From contig NZ_FOGI01000015.1 in the NCBI RefSeq assembly GCF_900111175.1, positions 1 to 64,000 of the forward strand: 64,000 nucleotides of DNA. Direction: 5' to 3'. How positions within the stretch are numbered: position 1 is the first letter of the stretch; every line of letters begins with the position of its first letter. Below are positions 58,757 through 64,000 of this stretch, piece by piece. This DNA is from Actinokineospora terrae (lineage in GTDB: Bacteria; Actinomycetota; Actinomycetes; Mycobacteriales; Pseudonocardiaceae). A program made the translations under genes and the position numbers. Below the pieces are notes generated by a model. It searched no databases, was not told the DNA's origin, and saw nothing but the letters and a program-made list of their open reading frames with translations.

Positions 58757-59602
58757 ATGCCAAAATTCGACACTCCCGAGCCCATCGCCATCACCCTCGA
58801 GCTCGGCACCGGCACCGTCCGGATCACCGCAGGCGACCGCGTCGACACCACGGTCGACGTCCGCCCGACCGACCCGGCGGAGGAGTCCGACGTGCAGGCC
58901 GCCGAGCGGGTCCGCGTCGAGTACGCCAACGGCGTGCTCCAGGTCGTCGGCCCGAAGGCCCGCGTCTTCGACTTCTCCCGCAAGACCAGGTCGGTCGACG
59001 TGACCATCGAGGTCCCCACCGGGTCCCGGCTCTCCGGCGACGTCCGGATGGGCGACCTGACCACCACCGGCGTGCTCGGCGAGTTCCGCTACAAGACCTC
59101 GATGGGCAACGTCCAACTCGAGCGCACCGGACCCCTGCGCGTCGACACCTCCGCCGGTCACATCACCGCCGAGGGCATCGCGGGCGACGCCGAGGTCCAC
59201 ACCGGCAGCGGACGGGTCCACCTGGGCACCGTCGACGGCTCGCTGGTGGTGAAGAACTCCAACGGCGGCACTGAGGTCGGCACGGTCACCGGCGACGTGC
59301 GGGTGCGCTCGGCCAACGGCGACATCACCGTCGAGCAGGCGGGCGCCGGGGTCGAGGCGAAGTCGTCGCTCGGCGCCATCCGGGTCGGCCGGATCGCCCG
59401 CGGCTCGATCGAGCTGGGCACCGCGATGGGCGACCTGGAGATCGGCATCGCCGAGGGCACCGCCGCCTGGCTCGACGTGAGCACCGGGTTCGGCCAGGTG
59501 CGCAACCTGCTCACCGACGCCACCCGGCCCGAGGAGTCCGACGAGACCGCCGAGGTGCACGCGCACACCTCGTTCGGCGCCATCACCATCCGCCGTTCCT
59601 GA
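58757..59602 (+). CDS. DUF4097 beta-helix protein
   Basis: A 281-residue protein with repeated short strands and turns, e.g. GDVRMGDLTTTG, SAGHITAEG, GSGRVHLGTVDGS, NSNGGTEVGTV and SANGDITVEQAG, typical of DUF4097 right-handed beta-helices. No signal peptide, so it is cytoplasmic. Function is unknown. In Gram-positive bacteria relatives accompany ABC exporters and regulators. A weak purine-rich site (GGGGACAGCC) precedes ATG 58757. It lies 71 bp after the RHH gene and 17 bp before the ATPase. Confidence 0.85.
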   Translation: MPKFDTPEPIAITLELGTGTVRITAGDRVDTTVDVRPTDPAEESDVQAAERVRVEYANGVLQVVGPKARVFDFSRKTRSVDVTIEVPTGSRLSGDVRMGDLTTTGVLGEFRYKTSMGNVQLERTGPLRVDTSAGHITAEGIAGDAEVHTGSGRVHLGTVDGSLVVKNSNGGTEVGTVTGDVRVRSANGDITVEQAGAGVEAKSSLGAIRVGRIARGSIELGTAMGDLEIGIAEGTAAWLDVSTGFGQVRNLLTDATRPEESDETAEVHAHTSFGAITIRRS

Positions 59603-59619
59603 CCCTGAGGAGTCCGACC

Positions 59620-60567
59620 ATGACCACCCACTCCCGGCCCGCGATCGCGGCGACCGGCCTGCGCAAGTCCTTCGGCGACCACGTCGTGCTCGACGGCATC
59701 GACCTGACCGTTCCACAAGGGACGGTGTTCTCCCTGCTCGGCGCGAACGGCGCGGGCAAGACCACCACGGTCAAGATCCTGTCCACTTTGATCGGTCCCG
59801 ACGCCGGTGATGTCCGCGTCGCCGGGCACGACGTGGTGCGCGAAGCGGACGCCGTGCGCGCCGCGATCGGTGTCACCGGCCAGTTCTCCGCAGTGGACAA
59901 CCTGCTCACCGGACGCGACAACCTGCGGCTGATGGCCGACCTGCACCACCTCACGCGAGCCGACGGCAAGCGGCGCGCCACCGGCCTGCTCGACCAGTTC
60001 GACCTCGCCGACGCCGCCGACAAGCCCGTCTCGACGTACTCCGGGGGCATGCGGCGGCGTCTCGACCTGGCGATGACCCTGGTCGGCAGCCCGCGGGTGA
60101 TCTTCCTCGACGAGCCGACCACCGGCCTGGACCCGCGCAGCCGCCGGGACATGTGGCAGATCGTCCGCGACCTGGTGGCAGGCGGCGTCACCATCTTCCT
60201 CACCACGCAGTACCTGGAGGAGGCCGACGAACTGGCCGACCGGATCGCGGTCCTGGACAAGGGCCGGATCGTCGCCGAGGGGACCGCGGAGGAGCTCAAG
60301 CGCCGCATCCCCGGCGGACATGTCCGGCTGCGGTTCGCCGACACGGACGGTCTCGACGCCGCCCAGCGCGTGCTGGGCCAGGCCTCCCGGGAGAACGACA
60401 CGCTCGCGCTGCGGGTGCCCAGCGACGGCAGCCTGCGCTCGCTCAAGACCCTGATCAGCCTGCTCGACGACCGCGCCATCGAGGTCGACGAGCTGTCCGT
60501 GCACACCCCCGACCTCGACGACGTCTTCCTCGCCCTCACCGACACCAGGAAGGTGGCCGCACAGTGA
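59620..60567 (+). CDS. ABC exporter ATPase, DrrA family
   Basis: A 315-residue ATPase with Walker A GANGAGKTTT, signature YSGGMRRR, Walker B VIFLDEPTTGLD, and a C-terminal DrrA-type extension ending in DLDDVFLALTD. It belongs to the daunorubicin-resistance (DrrA) group that powers drug or lipid export with an ABC-2 permease, encoded next and overlapping in GTGA. The substrate is unknown. Confidence 0.93.
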   Translation: MTTHSRPAIAATGLRKSFGDHVVLDGIDLTVPQGTVFSLLGANGAGKTTTVKILSTLIGPDAGDVRVAGHDVVREADAVRAAIGVTGQFSAVDNLLTGRDNLRLMADLHHLTRADGKRRATGLLDQFDLADAADKPVSTYSGGMRRRLDLAMTLVGSPRVIFLDEPTTGLDPRSRRDMWQIVRDLVAGGVTIFLTTQYLEEADELADRIAVLDKGRIVAEGTAEELKRRIPGGHVRLRFADTDGLDAAQRVLGQASRENDTLALRVPSDGSLRSLKTLISLLDDRAIEVDELSVHTPDLDDVFLALTDTRKVAAQ

Positions 60568-61367
60568 CCACCCCCAGCCAGGCGCTGCGCTTCCACCCGC
60601 TGCGCGACTCCGCGACCATGCTTCGCCGCAACCTCAAGCGGATGGTGCGGTACCCGTCGATGACCGTCACGCTCATCGCGATGCCCGTGGTCTTCCTGCT
60701 GCTGTTCGTCTACGTGCTCGGCGGGACGTTAGGAGCGGGCTTGGGCGGCTCGGGCGGGCGCGCCGAGTACGCCAACTACGTGGCCCCCGCGATCATCCTG
60801 ATGACCGTCACCGCCACCATCCAGGGCACCGCCATCTCGATCGCCATGGACATGGCCGAGGGCATCATCGCCCGCTTCCGCACCATGCACATCGCCCGCG
60901 TGTCAGTGCTGACCGGCCACGTCCTGGGCAGCATGGTCCAGGCCGCGATCAGCCTGACCGTCGTCACCGCGGTCGCCCTGCTGGTCGGCTTCCGCCCCAC
61001 CGCGGGCCTCGGCGGCTGGCTGGCAGTGGCGGGCTTCCTCGCCGCCGTCACCTTCGCCCTGGTCTGGCTCGCCGTCGCCCTAGGCCAGGTGAGCAAGAGC
61101 GTCGAGACCGCCAGCAACCTCCCGATGCCCCTAGTGCTGCTTCCCTTCCTCGGCAGCGGCTTCGTCCCCACCGACTCCATGCCGACCGCCCTGCGCTGGT
61201 TCGCCGAGTACCAGCCCTTCACCCCCATCATCGAGACCCTCCGCGCCCTCCTGATGTCCAAGCCCCTCGGCCCCAACGCCTGGATCGCCCTGACCTGGTG
61301 CGCCTTGATCGCCCTCGGCGGCTACCTCTGGTCCAAGCGCCTCTACGCCCGCGAAACCACCACCTGA
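60564..61367 (+). CDS. ABC-2 type exporter permease, DrrB-like
   Basis: A 267-residue membrane protein with six helices. N-terminal LKRMVRYPSMTVTLIAMPVVFLLLFVYV is typical of DrrB-like permeases, as is the FLGSGFVPTDSMPTALRWFAEYQPFTPIIETLRALL segment. The GTG start overlaps the ATPase stop. With the ATPase it forms a complete exporter. The operon ends at the hairpin 61426-61453. Confidence 0.92.
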   Translation: MTTPSQALRFHPLRDSATMLRRNLKRMVRYPSMTVTLIAMPVVFLLLFVYVLGGTLGAGLGGSGGRAEYANYVAPAIILMTVTATIQGTAISIAMDMAEGIIARFRTMHIARVSVLTGHVLGSMVQAAISLTVVTAVALLVGFRPTAGLGGWLAVAGFLAAVTFALVWLAVALGQVSKSVETASNLPMPLVLLPFLGSGFVPTDSMPTALRWFAEYQPFTPIIETLRALLMSKPLGPNAWIALTWCALIALGGYLWSKRLYARETTT

Positions 61368-61425
61368 GCCGATCAGCACCACTCACCCGTCGACCAGCTC
61401 CCGGTCTATGAGCCCTTGATCTGTC

Positions 61426-61453
61426 GCCCGGCCCGTACCCACACGGTCCGGGC
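61426..61453. terminator. bidirectional terminator hairpin
   Basis: GCCCGG-C-CCGT pairs with ACGG-T-CCGGGC (one mismatch), loop of 6, in the 128-bp gap between the convergent exporter operon and the large repeat protein. It can serve both strands. Confidence 0.65.
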
Positions 61454-61495
61454 GGCGTCATGCGATCACCAGCTGTACCGACCGTCGACGAGGTC

Positions 61496-64000
61496 CTAGC
61501 TGAGCTTCTCCGCCTCTTGCACGAGTGCGGCGACGACTTCGGGGTGCTCGACCAACACAGGCATCACCAACCCGAGGCGACCGCAGCGCAGGGCTTGCAT
61601 GAGCAACTCCGTGCGCTGAGACCAGGGTGTTCTTTGGATGAGAGCCACCAATGCTTCAACACGGCACTGGATGTGATCAATCGCGGTCACCAGTGCTACA
61701 GCCCGGTCTACCCAGCCGATCTCGTGGGCGCCGATCGCGAGCATGACCGAGACCTGGTCACGACTAGCTGGTCGGGACATCAGGTAGGAGATGGTCTTGA
61801 CGCGCTCGAACAGGTGGTTCGCGCGGCCCACGTCACCGACCCGGTGCGCGGCCTGCATGAGTGCGACCATCGCCTTCGCCTGGATCGTGCTGGATTCGAT
61901 CAGGTCTGCCATGCGCTCGCCCGCACCGGCTTCGCCGATCAAGCAATGCAGGTGGACCCGCAAGAGCAGCACGTTGTCGCCGGTGCCTGCTCGACATATC
62001 AACTGCTCGACCTCCGCTTGCAGGTCGGCCAGGTCGATGTCGCGCAGGCGGTCTACGATGTTGGTGACGATCTGCAGGATGACATCAACGTGCGTGGCGG
62101 TGGCGCGCAACCGCGACGCGAACCGCAACGCCGTGGGCACCGAGATCTCGGATGCCGCAATGGCGACATCGGCGATGACCCCGTCGTTCACGATGCTGAA
62201 CTCGCGATCCCCATCCTTCCCGACGCAGAGCGTGTAGGTGTCGGCCAAGAACTGATGGGCATACCCGTCGTGGTCTCCTTTTTCGACCAACCGGTAGAGG
62301 ATAGCCACCCGGACGCGCGCTGCCTCTTCGGGTGGGATGTCCGCGACAAGCCTGTCTATCCATTGATATTGGCCGAAGTCGGCAAGGTCCTCCGCCAGCT
62401 GCACCAATCGGCGACCCAGGAACCGCGCCAGTGGGACCAGTTCCCACAGCGCGGCCTCGACGGCTCCCAGGTTCCCGTCCCGTAGACCGGAGGAAATGAC
62501 CTGGACGAGCCACGGCATCGGCTCCTGGGGCTCGTGTTCGTCGTGCACCACGCGGTCGTCCGCTGTCGGCATGGACTGCGCGGCAATGGCTTCCAACACG
62601 GAGGTGAGAACGCCCGACCACTGCACTGGCTCGGCTGCGGCCAGAACTTCGCGTTGGACTGTGTCGAGAAGGTGGACAGCCCGCTCCAAGTCACTCGATC
62701 GACAGCACTGCCGCGCGACGGCGAGCAAGCCGTCGATCCGGTCCCAGGGGGAGCTCATCGAACTCACTGTGGCGAGTGCTGCCTCGACGGACTGGAGCTG
62801 TGCGACAAGGCGGACGAACTCCTTGTCCGGTGTTCCCGCCGCCTTGATGTCGGCGATCAGCACCTGCACTCGAGCCAGTTCGCCATCGGTCAACGGCTCG
62901 ATGACGGTGTCCAGGAGGCGCACGATTGTGGCGGCGCGCATTGGTCGAGCGCGGGTGCTATCAAGGTGGTCGAGCAGTGTATTGATCAGATGTCCGACTA
63001 TGGCGCGAGATTCGACCTTCTGCACCACCTCGATTGCTCGGAGCACCACCTCCGCGGTGACCTCGGGAGACTGGTGGTTCGCCACCACACGAAGCGCTCC
63101 CACCACGACACCGAGCACCTGGTGACGGGCCTCGGACATCGCCAGCACCCCCGCCACGGAGACCAGTGCCGTGGCGTGCAGAAAGTCCGACTCGATGCCG
63201 TCACACATCGATACAGCCAGGTGTGGGTCCTCGGCGCCCACGACCACCGCCTCCGCCGCCGTGCGACCGTCGTCGGGTCCCGCCAGTTCCACCAGGTAGT
63301 CCATGAGTTCCTTGTCTCCGCTGAGAACGACGTGCCGGAGCACCGCCAGGACAGCGGGTAGGCGAAGGGCTGCCTGATCGATCCCGGCAATCGCCTCAGC
63401 GGCTCGGCGGACCTGTCCGGTGCGTACCAATACCTCGCCCAACGTGGACAACACCTCAGCTTGGTCGAACGGGCTCAGTGACCGGGCGCACAAGGAGATC
63501 ACCTCGGTGACGGTCGACTCCTCGAGGTCGACACCGATCATTCCGAGCAACGCTTCCGCCTGGTCGCGCACGGTGGCGAAGCTGACCATCAACGCTTCAG
63601 CGCGATCGCGGTGCCCGGCGGCTACCCACAGCCCGGGCAACTCCGGCGGAAATCTCGGCCACCGCTCCGCCAGGTACTCCGCGTGCAGCGACAGCCTCGC
63701 CATCCGAACCAGGTCGTCGCCGGTGGGACCGAGAACGTTCTGGACCTGGATAACCTCGGTGAGCGCTAAGGTGGCGGCCCCTATCAAGCTCATCCATTCG
63801 TGGCGTGCGCGGTCCGTAGCCAATGCGACGAGTCGATCGATGTCGTTGGTACGCTGCAGCAACCCGGCGTAGCCATCCATGAGGTAGTGGGGGGTGTTGT
63901 CCGGCCACTGGGCGACTCGATACCTGTTCGCCCACTGGTGGAATCGTTCGACGACGTCGACCGTGACCGTGGGGTCCAGGAAGCCCTCTGCGGTGTCCTG
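61496..64000 (-). CDS. C-terminal part of a large helical-repeat protein, probably a STAND/NACHT-type ATPase; 5' end outside window
   Basis: The frame stays open from the window edge to TAG at 61496, giving at least 834 residues. The first part of the visible protein (DVVERFHQW, NTPHYLMDGYAGLL, DIDRLVALATDRARHEWM) resembles the segment just after the NTPase and winged-helix region in actinobacterial STAND proteins, where a YLLxHYAxHL-like block precedes DRLVALATDPRRHD. The remainder is a long run of TPR/HEAT-like helical pairs, with no catalytic motif. The NTP-binding part, if present, lies beyond the right edge. An anti-phage or signalling role is possible but only inferred. Confidence 0.6.
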   Translation of the reverse strand, partial: QDTAEGFLDPTVTVDVVERFHQWANRYRVAQWPDNTPHYLMDGYAGLLQRTNDIDRLVALATDRARHEWMSLIGAATLALTEVIQVQNVLGPTGDDLVRMARLSLHAEYLAERWPRFPPELPGLWVAAGHRDRAEALMVSFATVRDQAEALLGMIGVDLEESTVTEVISLCARSLSPFDQAEVLSTLGEVLVRTGQVRRAAEAIAGIDQAALRLPAVLAVLRHVVLSGDKELMDYLVELAGPDDGRTAAEAVVVGAEDPHLAVSMCDGIESDFLHATALVSVAGVLAMSEARHQVLGVVVGALRVVANHQSPEVTAEVVLRAIEVVQKVESRAIVGHLINTLLDHLDSTRARPMRAATIVRLLDTVIEPLTDGELARVQVLIADIKAAGTPDKEFVRLVAQLQSVEAALATVSSMSSPWDRIDGLLAVARQCCRSSDLERAVHLLDTVQREVLAAAEPVQWSGVLTSVLEAIAAQSMPTADDRVVHDEHEPQEPMPWLVQVISSGLRDGNLGAVEAALWELVPLARFLGRRLVQLAEDLADFGQYQWIDRLVADIPPEEAARVRVAILYRLVEKGDHDGYAHQFLADTYTLCVGKDGDREFSIVNDGVIADVAIAASEISVPTALRFASRLRATATHVDVILQIVTNIVDRLRDIDLADLQAEVEQLICRAGTGDNVLLLRVHLHCLIGEAGAGERMADLIESSTIQAKAMVALMQAAHRVGDVGRANHLFERVKTISYLMSRPASRDQVSVMLAIGAHEIGWVDRAVALVTAIDHIQCRVEALVALIQRTPWSQRTELLMQALRCGRLGLVMPVLVEHPEVVAALVQEAEKLS

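Noticed and set aside
1..64000. CRISPR arrays, insertion sequences, tRNA or rRNA genes
   Set aside because: No regularly spaced long repeats, transposase motifs with terminal inverted repeats, cloverleaf arms or rRNA signatures were recognised on reading the sequence; a tRNAscan or ISfinder run would settle it.

Overview
The window is a very GC-rich actinobacterial chromosome segment: codons are strongly G/C-biased at the third position, GTG and TTG starts are frequent, genes often overlap by ATGA or GTGA, and the families present (DUF4438, mycofactocin-type SDR, DrrA-type ABC exporters, cobalamin riboswitches of actinobacterial shape) point to Actinomycetota. The nearest guess is the Pseudonocardiales (Actinokineospora or Saccharothrix-like). 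This is inference from gene style; no rRNA or tRNA gene was seen.

Layout. 1-7.4 kb is a housekeeping and stress mosaic: the tail of a glutathionyl-hydroquinone-reductase-like gene, a small-molecule kinase, two aldo/keto reductases, a STAS protein, a divergent hsp20/regulator pair with RheA-like operators, two tail-to-tail nitrilases and a 5'-truncated isochorismatase. 7.5-26.7 kb is a coherent catabolic island: an oxidoreductase, TldD/TldE, two DUF4438 proteins and a GntR regulator run rightwards; a hydroxyacid dehydrogenase, an aminotransferase, an SDR and a complete peptide-type ABC importer run leftwards; then a deacylase, two SDRs, RidA and a LysR regulator run rightwards from a divergent control region that carries an IdeR-like box. 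The arrangement suggests import and stepwise breakdown of an amide- or peptide-like compound whose identity is unknown.

26.7-30 kb holds membrane proteins, a decayed P-type ATPase fragment and a 47-residue basic protein. 30.1-42.5 kb is a cobalamin regulon with three cobalamin riboswitches. The first controls metE (B12-independent methionine synthase). The second controls a six-gene overlapping operon for secreted/anchored transcobalamin-like proteins plus an ECF importer (EcfT, fused EcfA-EcfA, EcfS). The third controls a lone secreted protein of alpha/alpha-toroid type. Together they look like a bacterial counterpart of intrinsic factor/transcobalamin: extracellular B12 capture feeding a dedicated importer, with MetE switched off when B12 is plentiful.

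42.5-52 kb contains a STAS protein, a cation/proton antiporter, and two divergent operons with six glycosyltransferases, followed by a TrmB/LuxR-type regulator that may be leaderless. 52-64 kb contains two membrane or exported proteins of unknown function, an NAD-dependent DNA ligase (probably an accessory copy), a secreted subtilase, a ribbon-helix-helix regulator with an 11-bp-periodic operator followed by a DUF4097/ABC-exporter operon, and the C-terminal part of a large repeat protein resembling STAND/NACHT ATPases that runs off the right edge.
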